DNA from: Diospyros lotus
Taxonomy: Eukaryota; Streptophyta; Magnoliopsida; Ericales; Ebenaceae
Direction of reading: 5' to 3'
NCBI RefSeq assembly: GCF_014633365.1
Contig: NC_068338.1
Location: 15,820,616-15,884,615 of the forward strand
DNA length: 64,000 bases
Shown here piece by piece: positions 20,945 to 33,539 of this stretch; positions within the stretch are counted from its first letter, which is position 1; each line of letters opens with the position of its first letter. The notes under the pieces are model-generated. The model did no database searches and had not been told where the DNA came from. It was given only the letters and a program-made list of their open reading frames with translations. A program made the position numbers and the translations under genes.

Positions 20945-23532
20945 TGTAATACCCGGTATTACATGGTATTGAAAATAAATAATTTTTGGATTATTTTGAC
21001 AGGACCTCGGGTGGTCCGGGAAGCCCAAGGGTTAATTTCGAGAAATTAATTAATGAAATTTGCCTAGTTGGCGGCAAGGAGTGCCTCGTGACTTGGATGT
21101 CCAGGGAAGAGGGTAAGAGATTGATGAGCGTCTCGAAGCGAGGTTTATGGCACTGGAAGCAGTCCGATCGAGAATAATTTTTGGAATAATTTCGGTATAA
21201 GCCCGAGTGGGTGCTAGTCTCGAATGGTTACAAGGGACTTTCGGGAAGCTGGGGGGGCCTAGGGGTGGTCCGATTTTGCGAGTAAGACAACCCTAAAGCG
21301 TTTTTGGGTGGCATAGAGGTCACGTGCAGGCGCAGGAACAAAATTGACTTTATCTAGTAAAGTCTATTATTAATTTTTGAAGAAATCAAGTCTTGGTGGT
21401 TTAAGGAAAATTTAATTAGGCTTGGAGGGCCAAATGATATTATTAAAAATTCCTAAGTGGGCTTAAGGGTTCTCTAGTGCAATTAATGAGGATTAATGGG
21501 GTTATTTAGTAATTATATATAAATATATAGGTATTTAGGCATGTAATGAGGAAACTTCAAGGAAGCTTCCTAATTTCTGCTATTTGAAATGGCCGAAGTA
21601 GAGGAGAGTGTGAGATCGTGAGGGAGAGATGAGATCGAGAGAGAGTTATGGCCGAGATAAGAGAGTTCGTGAGCGAGAAAGAAAGAGAGAAGTGCGAGAT
21701 CGAGGGAGCCCAGAGGCTAGCCACGACCAGCAGCAACGCTAGAAGCTGCCATGGCCGATGAGGCAGCAGATTCAGGGGAGCTAGAGAGTCAGCGAGGGCC
21801 GGCTTCGATGGTTGGTTGGGGTCACGTCGGCATGGAGCGACCAATGGCAGGGCTCGCGGTGACCAAGAGGCGGCGACGAAGGTCGGTTGCAACGACCATG
21901 GCAGACGTCAAGTTTACAGCGCACAGGCAGTGTGCGCTCGGGAGGAGGAACTAGGTGCGGTGGCAGCGTTCGGCCAATGGTCGCGGGCAGCCGGTGATGG
22001 CAGCTGAGAGTGGTGCTACGAGCGGCGACGGGCGTCGGACTAGGCGGAGGCGACTGGAGGAGCTGGTGCAGGTGTGCGCAGAGGAGGAAGAAGAGTCACA
22101 CGAGAGAAGGGAGAAGAAGGTGAGGAAGAAAAGAAGAATAAAGAAAACAAAAAAAATAAGAAAAGAAAATAAGGGGAAATGAGAAAATTTGGAAAAAAAG
22201 GGGGGGAATAGCCAAAAATTCCAAAAAATTTGGGGAAAGTTCTGGAAATTTAATTGGAGCTTGAGGAGCGTGCCGGAAGCTCGAAAATGGAGATTTTGGG
22301 GCACGATGGCAGTCAAGAAGGCAAGGCCGATGTGGGCGTTGTCTGATTTTCTTCTCCAGATGGATTGAGGTAAATGAGTTATTTTCTTTGAATTAATTTA
22401 TTCAGAGAGTTAATAATTATTCTTTGAATTAAACCTTGTGTTGGGGTTATTTGAAATTTTGTTGATGGATGATTTCAGCGATGTGCGGCGTAGTTGAGGA
22501 CATTGGTTGAATGCCGAATGTTAATGGAGATGGGGTTTTGTGTGTTTGCCTCTAGGTTCGATCGAGAAGGCCTTGGTCCTAGAGGAACTTGAGATTTAAG
22601 CTGGAATTCATGCCGAGGCAGAGATGAGGATTCAAGCCAAGTAAGGGATGGCCCCATATGGAGGTGGCCTTGCTAGTTGGTAAATATGTCCGATAATGTT
22701 TTTATGTTACATTGGCATGTAGTGGTTATATCTTGTGCGATACAAGATCTAGTGTACCTGTGGCCATATGGAGGACTAGTATTGTAAAGGCTGATAGGTT
22801 GATGCCTCAAACCTTGGTGGGTTGTGAGGATGAGTGGGCCTAACCTTATTTGCATGCATTGGCATACATAAACATGGTTATATTCATATTTACATACATT
22901 GCACCCTTACTGAGTCTTTATGACTCATGAGGTTTCACCTCATGTGTAGATGTTACAAGTCCAGATGCAAGCAGAGATGGCACTAGGAGGCTGTTGTGGC
23001 AACTAGCGGTGTTACCCGAGTTGTGTATTTTATTATCTCTTGTACGTAACCATGTGGTGTTATGTATGTATACCCTTGAGAGTAAATGTATGTGTTGTTG
23101 AGCATTAAATGTATTTAATTGTTGTAATCATCATAGTGTGATAAATGATTGTGAGATTGTTCGTTGTATATGGCTTAGTTGACAAGCCGAGTTTCGGACC
23201 AAGTAAAGGTCAGTGAGGTATGTTCTCATAAATCCCTAATACTCAGCGAAGTGTTTGTTATGCTAGCTTTGTGCCTGGGTCACCTCTAGCTTGCTATGAG
23301 GCGAGCTGAAGAGAGGTGAAGCTCGCTCAGGTTTCGGGTCTCGGTCCGCTGAGTTTTTCTTATTTAAGTTGGGACCGATTCCTGAGTGGAGCGAAGGAAA
23401 TGACGAAGTCTAGTTCCTACCTAGGGTGTTTCCTGTTGAAACATAGTCCAACCCTTCAGTTGTGGTTCGTCGGGTGAGTAATCTGGTCGATTATTTACCG
23501 GTGGCGCCCGTAAGTGGGAGCGGGTCGTTACA
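20945..23532 (+). mobile_element. Solo LTR, Tekay/Del-like Gypsy, in the protease
   Basis: 2,588 bp, starting TGTAATACCCGG and ending CGTTACA. It interrupts the protease exactly before its DNGSS motif: the Val-Lys-Cys-Ile text at 20940 resumes as LVDNGSS at 23536. Flanks are ATTTT (20940-20944) and AATTT (23533-23537), a target duplication with one change. No gag or pol is inside, so it is a solo LTR left by recombination. LTRs over 2 kb starting TGTAA(T/C)ACCC are known from Del/Tekay chromoviruses; the strand shown follows that start and is provisional. Confidence 0.75.
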
Positions 23533-24603
23533 AATTTGGTGGATAATGGAAGCTCTATAAATTTGTTGTATTGCAATTATTTTAAAAAGATTCACATTGC
23601 ACATGACCGACTAAAGATGGTTGCATCACCACTATACAACTTTATAGGAGAAGCAATTTCCATTGTAGGTTTAATCCAACTTCCTGTCACTTTAGGGAGC
23701 TAACAAGTGGTCACTAAATAGGTAAGCTTTATGGTGGTTAAAACCTTCTCCCCCGCTTACAGCGTGATCTTGGAGTAGTCCCTACTCAACACCATGAGGG
23801 CAGTCATCTTGCCCGGATACCTCTTAATGAAATTCCCCATACCCCAAGGTATAGGCTAAGTGAGAGGAAACTAGAAGGAAGCCAGGTTATGCTATATAAG
23901 TTCGACCAAGAGCAACAAGGGGAAGGAGAAGTCGACAACAAGAGAGACCTTAATGATCAGTGAAGAGTCTCTTAAAGCTAAAAAACCTCAACCAACATTA
24001 ACACTTGAAGCAATTCCTTTATACCTCGGCAATAGCAACAGACAAATGCATGTGGGGAGCCAATTAGGGGATTTGGAGAAAGAAAAGGTCATCAGGTGCA
24101 TATGGTCCTATGCAAACGTATTTGCTTGGACTCCGGCTGACATGCCCGAGATTAGCCCAACAGTCATATCCTACAGACTAAATGTCCATCCGGAGGGCCG
24201 GCCCATTAAATAGAAAAATAGACATATCACCCTAGAGAGGTTGAAGCATCTGGAAGAAGAAGTGGACAAACTCCTGGAGGCGGGATTCATTAAGGAGGTC
24301 CAATACCCCGAATGGTTGGCGAACGTCGTAATGGTGTCGAAAGCCAATGGAAAATGGCAAGTATGCATCAATTTTACCGACCTCAACAAGGCTAGTCCAA
24401 ATGACTCCTACCCGTTCCCTAGGATAGACAGGCTAGTGGATGATATTTCTAAGTATGCGATATTAAGCTTTCTGGATGCGTTTTCAGGCTACCACCAGAT
24501 CAGTATGTATCCACCCAATGCCCAAAAAACCACATTCATCATAAAAAATTGGACATATTGTTACCAGGTGATGCCCTTCGGTTTGAAGAATGTAGGGGCC
24601 ACG
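23533..24603 (+). pseudogene. Gypsy protease end and reverse transcriptase N-half
   Basis: Starts with the protease motif VDNGSSINLLYCNYF (from 23536). The RT begins about 23950, with FAWTPADMP near 24120, then EEEVDKLLEAGFIKEV, a YPEWLANVV block, NGKWQVCINFTDLNKASP and the first catalytic aspartate in LSFLDAFSGYHQI (about 24470-24510), ending at VMPFGLKNVGAT where another solo LTR interrupts at 24604. These blocks are those of Tat-type Gypsy RT. Stops and frameshifts occur, for example at 24210. Confidence 0.75.
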
Positions 24604-27157
24604 TGTAATACCCGAGAAATTCTAAAGGACTCAAGGGTAATTATCTTAGAGTAAAAATGGAATTTAAGGATAAACTGAGGATATAACGGTAATTTATTAC
24701 CGTATGGATGACCGAATCGACTGCCGGGAGTGCCCTAGAGCTAAGATGCCAAAAGAAAATGATGTGGCATTAACGAGCACCCCGAGATAGGATTTGTGGT
24801 GCCGAAAGAAATTGGATCGGGAATAATTTTTGGTACAGCAAAAAGGCAGCTGCCAATTAGGCTACAAAATCGAATTGTTATAGACGACTTTTTGGAAGTC
24901 AGCGGAAGCTTACGGGGGCTTCAGTTTTTCATAAAGAACAACCCTTCAATGGTTTCAGGAAGAAACGGATGGGTTTAGGGCTAAAACGAAGATTCAATCC
25001 TAAGTGAAGTTTTATGAAATTGCGAGAGGGAGGCCAAAATGATGATTTTTCGGAATCTTCAGGGGTTAAATGAATGTTTTAGGACAAGAGGGCCTTAAAG
25101 GCAATTATGAAATGTTGAGGGGCTAGTGGAAATGGGACAAAATGAGAAACCCAAAACTTGGAGGGGCTAAAATGCAATTTTAGGAAAGACCTCCAACAGC
25201 CATGGCCGACCAGCCCTTCCAATCACCGATTTTGGCCACAGGGATGGCACGAGGGTTGGTCGAGGATAATTTTTGGTAAATGGCTTGGCCCATAACAGCT
25301 ATCATGGTGGCCGAAAAAAGAAGAAAAGCAACCGAAAGTTTGGTCGTTTTTATCAAAGCCTGCAAATGGCTATCTTGGTCGGATAAGGGTCGGTCAAGGC
25401 AGATCTAGGGGAGGTAAGGACTCCTTAGAGATTGTATTGAACGGCCAAGGAGGCTTCATTGCTCGGATTTACCTATAAATAGGGCTAGGGTTTGGCCAAA
25501 AATAGGAAAGAGAGGAGCTTCAAATCGGCCATAATATTGAACGAATTGGAGCTCCAAAATAAGGGGCTTTATTGCCCATAGCCTAAAGATGATATCTGGA
25601 GAAAATCAAGCATTTTCGTTGAGGTTTGATGGGGTTTCGAAGGCTCGCCAGAAAATGAGGCGGACGCCTTGGCTGAGAGTTCGAATGGATGGTTGACAGC
25701 CTTAACGAGCTCCTTTCAAGCCCCAAAGCATGCCATCATGATTGACTAGACCTAGGCTTCATCTTGGTGGAGTCAACCAGAATCGCCGGCTAACCGGCGC
25801 TGGAGAAGATGACCGGCACGTGGCGAGCACGCGCGGCCTTTCACCCGCAGACGCATGGACCAGCTTCCTTGAGGGCGTGAGGGCGTGTCCCTGCATGGAA
25901 AAATGTGAGAAAATTTGCTAAATTCCTAGAATTTCGTGATCTTGAAGTGTGTGCAAAAAGATTGGGATTTGGGATTCTCGATGTCTCAGTTTCTGCATCA
26001 AAGAGCCTCGTTTTGCGTGAAAATACAATATCCAGGTAAGTTCAGTATTTTTTCCTTGAAGTTTATAGTCTATTATGAATTGTTGTAAGGATAGATTTGA
26101 GGAAATGGTCCCGAGGTATTTATTGGAATTTTTAGAAAGAAAAATGAAGGAAAATAGGAGAAAAATGGATTATTGAGATATTTGTTAATAAAAAATCATT
26201 TTATTGATTGAGGAGATCGAGATGATGTGATTGGTCCAACTTTTGAGAGTTGGCACAAAAATCAAGGCGGGGCACGCATATCGAGGCGATGCACACTTTT
26301 CAAGAAAATGTGAGTTTATCTCAAAAGGTGAGTTTTCCTATCCTAACTATGGTTTTGTGAGTGATTTTCTCACAAGAACTTATATTCATGATATGGTTGC
26401 ATGTTGTTATAAATGCAATTATCATTTTGTCATATTGTATGAAAAGTCGTGATAATTGCATGACACGATATTATTGTCATATTGATATTTGTGCATGGGA
26501 ATGGGATGTCGCCCCCAGAGTGTAGCCGTAATTCCCCTAGGGCAATGATGGAATAACGTTAGGCTTATCCTGCAGAGGTTCGGGATTTGCCTAGGATTCT
26601 GTGCCGGGCTGGTGGGCCTGAGAAGTTACATTAAGGGCAAATGTTATTCTTGTTATTACATCATGCATTCGTATATATATATATTTTTTAGACCCTCACT
26701 AGAATTTTCATCTTCTAATGGGTTATGCCCCTGGAACATTCAACGTTCTAGTTTAGACTTGCAGCTCAGGCAAGAAGCAGGTTGAGATATGACAGCACGT
26801 GATGGTGTGGCCGATGGAATTAGCGAGCTGACTCGGATATGTTTTAGCTGATGCTTTATTGATGATTAGTCTTGTTTGAATATTATGAAATCTCCATGTA
26901 TTTATGTATTTCAATATTGAGGATATGATGTTAAACATGGTACGGATTCTCATATTATAAATAAAGCGAATTGATTATGTACCATATCAAGTTTTGATTA
27001 TTGCTTCCGCATTTTTAATGATTTTCTGGGGGTTTTGTTTAGAATTTGGTACTTAAGGTTTAAGTTATGTACCGAGAAATAAACAAAAAAATAATTTATG
27101 TATATTTTGGGTCCTAGCATAGTGACATGCTCGGTAAGAGAAAAATGGGGTGTTACA
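24604..27157 (+). mobile_element. Solo LTR, Tekay/Del-like Gypsy, in the RT
   Basis: 2,554 bp, starting TGTAATACCCGAG and ending GTGTTACA, with a perfect target duplication CCACG (24599-24603 and 27158-27162). The RT reading GLKNVGAT continues after it as YQRMVNKVFKDLL. It is related to the solo LTR at 20945-23532 by its ends, its length and shared words such as GGAATAATTTTTGG, but it is clearly diverged from it. It contains no coding domain. Confidence 0.85.
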
Positions 27158-27162
27158 CCACG

Positions 27163-27998
27163 TATCAGAGGATGGTCAACAAGGTATTCAAAGATTTATT
27201 GAGGGAAGTGATGGAGGCCTATGTGGACCACATGATAATAAAGAGTAAACAAGGCGAGCCACACGCCTAACAGTTAGAGAAAGTTTTGGCCCTATTCTAG
27301 GAGAATAACATGCACTTGAATCTTGACAAGTGTTCCTTTGGGGTGAAGTCAGGAAAATTCTTGGGATACATGATCACTCACAGGGGGATAGAGGCCAACC
27401 CAGAAAGGTGCAAGCAGTAATTGACATGCAGTCCTCTTCATCAGTGCAAGAGATCCAAAGGTTGACAAGTCGGCTGACAACTCTGAGCAGGTTCTTCTCG
27501 AAGTATGCCAAGCCTAGCCTCCTTTTTTTCAAAGCCCTAAAAAGGGGTAAGAATTTCCAGTGGACGATCGATTGCGAAAAGGCCTTTCAAGAATTAAAGG
27601 AGTACCTAAAGGAGATTCCCTTATTGACTCGACCGAAAATGGGAGAAAGGCTATACTTATACTTGGGAGTCAGTCACCATGCTGTGAGTGCAGTTCTTAT
27701 CAGGAAGAGGGAACAGGCCGACAACCCAATTTACTACGTGAGCAAGGTGTTGCAGGGAGCTGACATTCGATACCCCTACACTGAAAAGGTAGCCTTGGCA
27801 CTAGTAACAACAGCAAGGAAATTGAGACCTTACTTTTAGGCCCATGCCGTGACAGTGTTAACAGATCAACTGTTAAGGTAGATTCTACAGAAGCCTGAGT
27901 GTTTGGGAAGGCTAACCAAGTGGGCAATCGAGCTTAGCGAGTATGATCTCAGCTTCGAACCCAAAAAGGCAATAAAAGGACAGGCGCTGGCAAACTTC
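27163..27998 (+). pseudogene. Gypsy reverse transcriptase C-half and RNase H
   Basis: RT resumes with YQRMVNKVFKDLL; the catalytic box reads YVDHMIIKS, so the second Asp of YVDD is replaced by His and the enzyme would be dead. A frame of 169 residues (27330-27839) covers the RT thumb and the RNase H start (LYLYLGVSHHAVSAVL, IYYVSKVLQGADIRYPYTEK). It ends after KGQALANF at 27998, where a truncated Copia LTR begins. Confidence 0.75.
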
Positions 27999-29175
27999 TG
28001 AAGGATCATAAACGAGGAAACATAGCATGCAACGGAAGCGGTTTAAAATCAAAACCGTTCCTCGTATTGATTAGAATCTAGAAGACTTACTTTTTCGGCG
28101 GATTACCGGACGAAAAGGGGCAATAGGAGCAGGATGAGCGGGAGCTTCTTCGCGTGGTGGAGACGACGGTTGTCCTGCTATCCTACGGCTCCTTCGCATC
28201 AGAACTTGGAGGCTCTCTTTCGATCTTCCGAAGTATGACTCGAACTCGCGGCCTCTCTTTCGGTGAAGAAGAGCAAAAACGACCTTGGATGAAAAAAAAA
28301 CAACGAAAGAGAGATATATATAGGGAGAACCCTAGTGGGCCAAACCCTAATGGGCCAAGTCCATTTAATTAATTTTCTAATTGGGTTAGCCCAATTTAAT
28401 TAATTAAACTAATGAACTATTATTTTATTCTAGCCCAATTAATTATGGACCATCCTGAATAAAATAATTCTCTCTCAATGTAATTCACCCAACAAGCCAA
28501 ATGTATTAAAAAATACATGAGTTACATCGAGCTATCCCGGGGACCAAAAGACAAATTATTCACGACTACTAAAATGACCAAAATATCCCTGCTACCTAGT
28601 AGCTATATTTTGTCATTCTAAGTGTTCCAACTATCACCATATGGTAACACTGACCCCATGAATAATTTTGCATATGCCATGTCTTTGACCTACTAATGTA
28701 ATGACGAAAATACCCTTCTGCGTAACACCCATCATTTAGAAAGGAATAATGTACTAACACCTCTCTAAATGATTTCTACCATCCTTAGATCACTATTCCA
28801 ATAATCCGTGACTACTCGAATGTACTTGCTTATCACTAGGAGCTACCCAGAAGCACACACTCTTAAGTCACGTTCCCAGGGCCCTGGATTATTTGATTAT
28901 TCTTGGACAATCACAAGGGGGTGAATCACAGAAACTATCTTGTATTAGTCTGTCTTAGCTAATTAGAAACCATACTCCCAACTCAAAAGGATATTGATCT
29001 TTGATAGACCTCACCTACAATGAATCTAAGAATATAGCTCTAGGTTCACTAGACCACCAACTAATACTCAAGTATTAGAGTACTCGTCCACGTAGTAGCA
29101 GTGATAGACTAGCTCCATGATAATTAGTACTTTGTCATTAGCTTCTGTCACAGGTCCTCTCTACGTATTCCAAAT
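27999..29175 (-). mobile_element. Truncated LTR of the same Copia family
   Basis: Starts TGAAGGATCATAAACGAGG and follows the Copia LTR at 8924 up to CATTCCAAAT, then stops: about the last 320 bases of the LTR (matching 10114-10434) are missing. It adjoins Gypsy integrase C-terminal coding text directly. The missing LTR end together with the missing integrase core indicates a single later deletion across the junction near 29175. No target duplication can be expected. Confidence 0.85.
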
Positions 29176-29560
29176 AAAAGTAGACCTCAACTCGCCACGA
29201 GTTATGGCTTTCAACGAAGAAGGGAATGCAGATCGCTTAAGAGAGAACTTGGACCTGCTAGATGAGTTGAGGGATAATGCAGCTATGCAACTAATAACAA
29301 CATATCAGAGGAGGATCTCCAACTACTACAATGAAAGGGTTCACCCCCGGACGTTCCATGAGGGGATTTGGTGCTCAGGAAGATAGCTATCACAAACACT
29401 CTCAAGGAAGAAGGAAAGCTCAAGCCAAATTGGGAAGGGTAGTACAAAATTATAAAGAGGCTGGGGCTGAATGCAAGTGTGTTGTAAACATCGCAAGGCG
29501 AGGTGCTAGACAAGACATGGAACACGATGCACCTTAAGAGGTACCTTCCAACTACACCAG
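29176..29560 (+). pseudogene. Gypsy integrase C-terminal fragment
   Basis: Encodes the tail of a Tat-type integrase: VDLNSPRVMAFNEEGN, then RENLDLLDELRDNAAMQL, a YQRRISNYYNERV block and, after a frameshift near 29380, GKLKPNW and HLKRYLPTTP. The zinc-binding and DDE core domains that should precede it are absent. The frames 29117-29386 and 29331-29537 are parts of it. Confidence 0.65.
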
Positions 29561-30900
29561 TTACAGGAGACACTAGTAGGGACAACAAACAAGGCAATGA
29601 GAGTCATATGCCTCGAGGAGTGCTTCTTGACCGCATTATGGATTAGGATCCCTTTTAGATTTCCATATGTATTGCAACTCCCCTTGATGAATAAAAGAAG
29701 ATACCCCATGTACTCCCGTGGATGTAGGCAATGTTATAAGCCTATCCACGTGAATTCCCTCGTACATTACATGTATACATATGCGTAGCTGTCATAAAAT
29801 TTGATGCAGAAACTAGGGTAGAGAATAAATTCTAACGAGCCGTACTGACAAATTTGATAACAACAAAATGATAAAGGTAATGGGAAGCTTACGTCCTAGA
29901 GGGTCCATCTTGACAAGTGGCGATTTGGTGCTAAGACCAAGAACTTACCTGGACTCCCAGATGCATTCCAATATAATGCCCATAAGCTAACCTGGATCCC
30001 TCGCGTAAGTCAAGTGCCAAGCCTATGGGCTAAACTTGACTCCTTGGTAGATCCAGAGCTAAGCCTCCCGACAAACTCAGAAAGTCTAGTAGAAAAGCAT
30101 GAGGTACTACGAATATGCATAAGGATGATTAGTCGCCACGAATACCCAAAGGCGATCCAGCGCAATGCCCCTAGGCTAACCTAGATTCACCAACGCGGCT
30201 TGGTGTCTAGATGAGAAACTAACTTGGATCCCTCATGGCAGACTAGCGTCAAGCCGACAGGCTTCTCCTAGACTCCATGGGAGAATCTAGTGCTAAGTTT
30301 CCCAATGGGTCCGAACACGTGGTTGGAATCTAATGCTAGGTCCCCTAACAAACCTAGATACACGATGGTCATCCAGCACAGAACCGTTTAACAAGAGGAA
30401 GTCATCAGAGAGACCCAAAGCGGGGCACTACGATCCTTATAATCTGCATGAAAAATCCCGAGGCTGCCGGGTGGAGCAGGCGTTGACCCCTCACCAAGCT
30501 TAGGTCCTAGTTTTGTAATCGAGGTCCGATGTTTGACATAGCCCCGAAATGGTGGAAGCAAAGGGCATGAATATCCCTTGGCCAAAGTCAGGCACACAAT
30601 GAGGTAGGTGGGAAAACTCTTATGGCAAACAGCTCATGCCCATCCCAAAAATAAAAGAAATAAGCAGATTATCATATGATTGATGCATAAAGTAGAAAAG
30701 GCTGATACTATAAATCAGAAAAATGAGCAAATAAAGAGTTAAAGGTGAGAACATGCACGCCCTAAAGCCATGTACATTCGAAACAAGAGAGTTTGATACA
30801 AGTGTATGAGAGTTAATGCTTAAAATACATCTTTAACCTAAAAAGAAAATAACATAAAGAAAGCCTAGACTAATCTTGACCAGGGGGATCTTCTACCCTC
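29561..30900. other. Gypsy 3' untranslated region with degenerate repeats
   Basis: No sense-strand gene. From about 29890 to 30370 a motif of about 35-60 bases recurs loosely, with GTGCTAAG, AACCTGGATCCC and GGGCTAA words, suggesting old tandem repeats as often found in the 3' region of Tat-type elements. The rest is unremarkable. Confidence 0.4.
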
Positions 30901-30935
30901 CTTAAGCCCTCTCCCTGGAACTAGCATAGCGAATT

Positions 30936-33513
30936 TCAATCGGCCACGTTCGCCTTTAGGCCATGCTCGATGAAATTGATAGTGTCAGCAATGGTTGAGC
31001 ATGTCGAAATCTCACCCTCCTCGGGGTCTGGCACGTAGGGACTCCAAGGGACTAACAAGTTGCTTAGGTCATCATCCAACGCCCGTCGCACACACTCGTC
31101 GGGGCCTGGGTCGTTTTGTTCGTACTTCTGCCAGTCTTGAGGAGGGATGGCAGTCATGGCATTGTTGAAAACCATGTCCTCGAAGGACTCGTGTGGTCGT
31201 GTTGCTTCCAAGAAGGTACGGCATGATAGAAGTCGAATTTCGAATAGCATAAAGCATATTCGTCCTTCTAGCGAAAGCAATCCGCAGAGAACTGATAATC
31301 GCGAACCGCTTTCTTCACGGCCTTCTCCATGTCCTTTTGCCTATTACCGGTCGCTTTCTCTGCCTCTGTCTTCATCCTTTTTGCCTTCTGTTGTGCCTTT
31401 ACCGCTCGCTGCCCGGCATCAGTTAATTTAGCCTGCAACAGGGCAATCTCCCCTTGGTAGGCGGCCTAACTATGCTCCATTTCTGCTTGAGCTTTTTGGT
31501 AGCTGATCTCTAGAGATCAGTATGAGGAAGCAAGTCTCTCCTTATTTGAGCGTGCACCCCGCTTCTCATACTCCAAGTCTTTGGGGGGTTGGATCAAGGC
31601 TCACCGCTCCTAGTTCCAAGAGATGGACTTGCTCCTCCAGTTAGTTAGCTTGGCCTTCTTGGCTGCCGAGCAGGCCCGGTTCACAATGTCGGTCTCCACT
31701 GCCCCCTAGGCCCCCTACGAGGAACAAAAAAACTGTAAGAGAAGACCGTAAAAAATGGAAAGACCATGGGAAAATCTAGAAGAAATAACTCATGATAGCC
31801 AGGTAATGCTCGAAATTGTCCATGTCTTCGGGGGGGGGGGGTTTGAAAATAATGGCCTCATCACGGGGAAGAATGGTGGAATATAACAAGTGGGCTCCAA
31901 CACCGGGTGTGTTGATTGTATCGATGTCCAAGACCCCCGATTGGATTTGAAAAGGCTCGCCTCATGCCCAATGCCTATGACCCAGGTCATACACTTTCTC
32001 AATGGGAGGAGGCATCTCCAGCAGAATAGGGCAGAGACCTCGCTGGTATTCTTTAATATTCAGCACGTGTCGACTCGGTTATTAGGGTTGATCACGGCTC
32101 GTCGGAAGAGGTCGCGCCCTCACCTCGAGATAATGTCGATTGTCACCTGGTCCAGCCTTGAATCCACTTCAACATCTACTGCCCGATAGGGCTTCAGCTG
32201 GTACTCGCTTTAGTCTCCGCAGCTCTTTGGTGCCGTGAGATGGGATCTCTGTGGCTCTCCTCATCAGAGGAAGCCTGAGCTAGAGACACATACGCTTGAA
32301 GGAAGGGTTCGTCGGTGGCTAGTATCTCTCCCTTCTCGAGAATGGTCATGTATGTAATGGGAAGAAAGGTAGCGGCATCTCATTCAGCTTCCCTCCAGCT
32401 CCTTTTCTTCCTTTGACAAGAAGCAATTGCCATCTCACTAGTCTCTTTCGCTTGGTGGGGGAGAAGGGTATCCAGTTCAGGGAATCAACCCTCGAGGGTG
32501 GTGGTAGTGCCTACTCTTCTTTGCAAGCCCAACGCCATTCTCCTCATCCCTGCAAAGAGAAAATAAGTGATTAACACTTAGACAAAGAAAAAAAGCAATG
32601 AGTCGTCCATATAAAGTATAAAAAAGCGTGAAAAGAAATAGCCAAAGAGGAAAAAAACAGTCAGGTGGATCCACATCCTCTGGGAATGCTCCTCTCGTAG
32701 AAGGATGTCCCCTTCCTCTGCAATCATGTGAGTAGTAGGCTAATAGTATGGTATGGCTCTAAAAGCCTGGTGATGGGGTGGTCCAGCGAACCCTTGAATC
32801 CACCTAGCCCATATTAGTTTGCTGGTCACGAGGTAGTCATAGAGATGCGACAGGCCGTCTTGAAGAATAATACGACACTCCCCGCAGTATTGCTCTCGAA
32901 GGGCGAAGAGACTGCCAAAGCGTGGCTTCGCCACCCTCTAAGGGTTAGTGACCCACTTATGGGGAGCATTCCATACGCCGGCAAATGGTTGGAACAAAAA
33001 CCACTTAGTGTTGAAGGATTCAATTTTAGTCAGGGAGTTGTGGAAGATGTGATCCTCTAGGCGAGGGCGATGCAAGGTATACAGGTGATACCTATTCTTC
33101 ACTAAGCTAAGATAGAAGAAGCGGTATAGAAGTTTGATCGAAGAGACTATTTCTTTTTCTTGGCAGCATACGAAAAAGGCAACTAGTTAGGCCCAGCCAT
33201 TAAGATGCAGCTGGGCCAATGCCAAGCCACTCATTCTTAGAAACTTAAGGCCAAAGTCATGTAAAGGAGGACTAAAGCTGTGATAGAAGCTAGCCTCGAA
33301 GATGCTTGCCCAACCCTCCTCGACATTAACTACGCAATTCTTGGCTTGATTGGGGATCCTAGTTTGGTATTGAGGCAGTATCCCATGGTTAGCACGAAGA
33401 AGGGCCAGGTCGTCCCCCAACATACGAGAACGCGTACCCTTAAAATAGGCTTGCACTACCCCATTCTCGCCGGTCTCCCTATGGTAGACTTTGGTGCTAA
33501 CCATCATCCTCAA
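30936..33513 (-). pseudogene. Antisense gene of the Tat-like element, decayed
   Basis: Reading against the Gypsy strand, the N-terminal part (33513-33187, 108 residues) has ILPQYQTRIPNQ, then SFSPPLHDFGLKFLR and GLALAQLHLNGWA, the layout of the plant domain Pfam calls Transposase_28 (putative gypsy type transposon). Related text continues through 33180-32740 with stops. The C-terminal part at about 31500-31330 encodes a Lys/Ala/Glu/Gln-rich coiled coil (GEIALLQAKLTDAGQRAV). A TTTGCAG-GATGAG junction at about 32550 could be an intron 3' end. Antisense genes in the 3' region are known for Tat-lineage elements. Several stops make this a pseudogene; the domain call is from memory. Confidence 0.5.
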
Positions 33514-33539
33514 TTGAACTTAACAGATTAAGACAAGAA

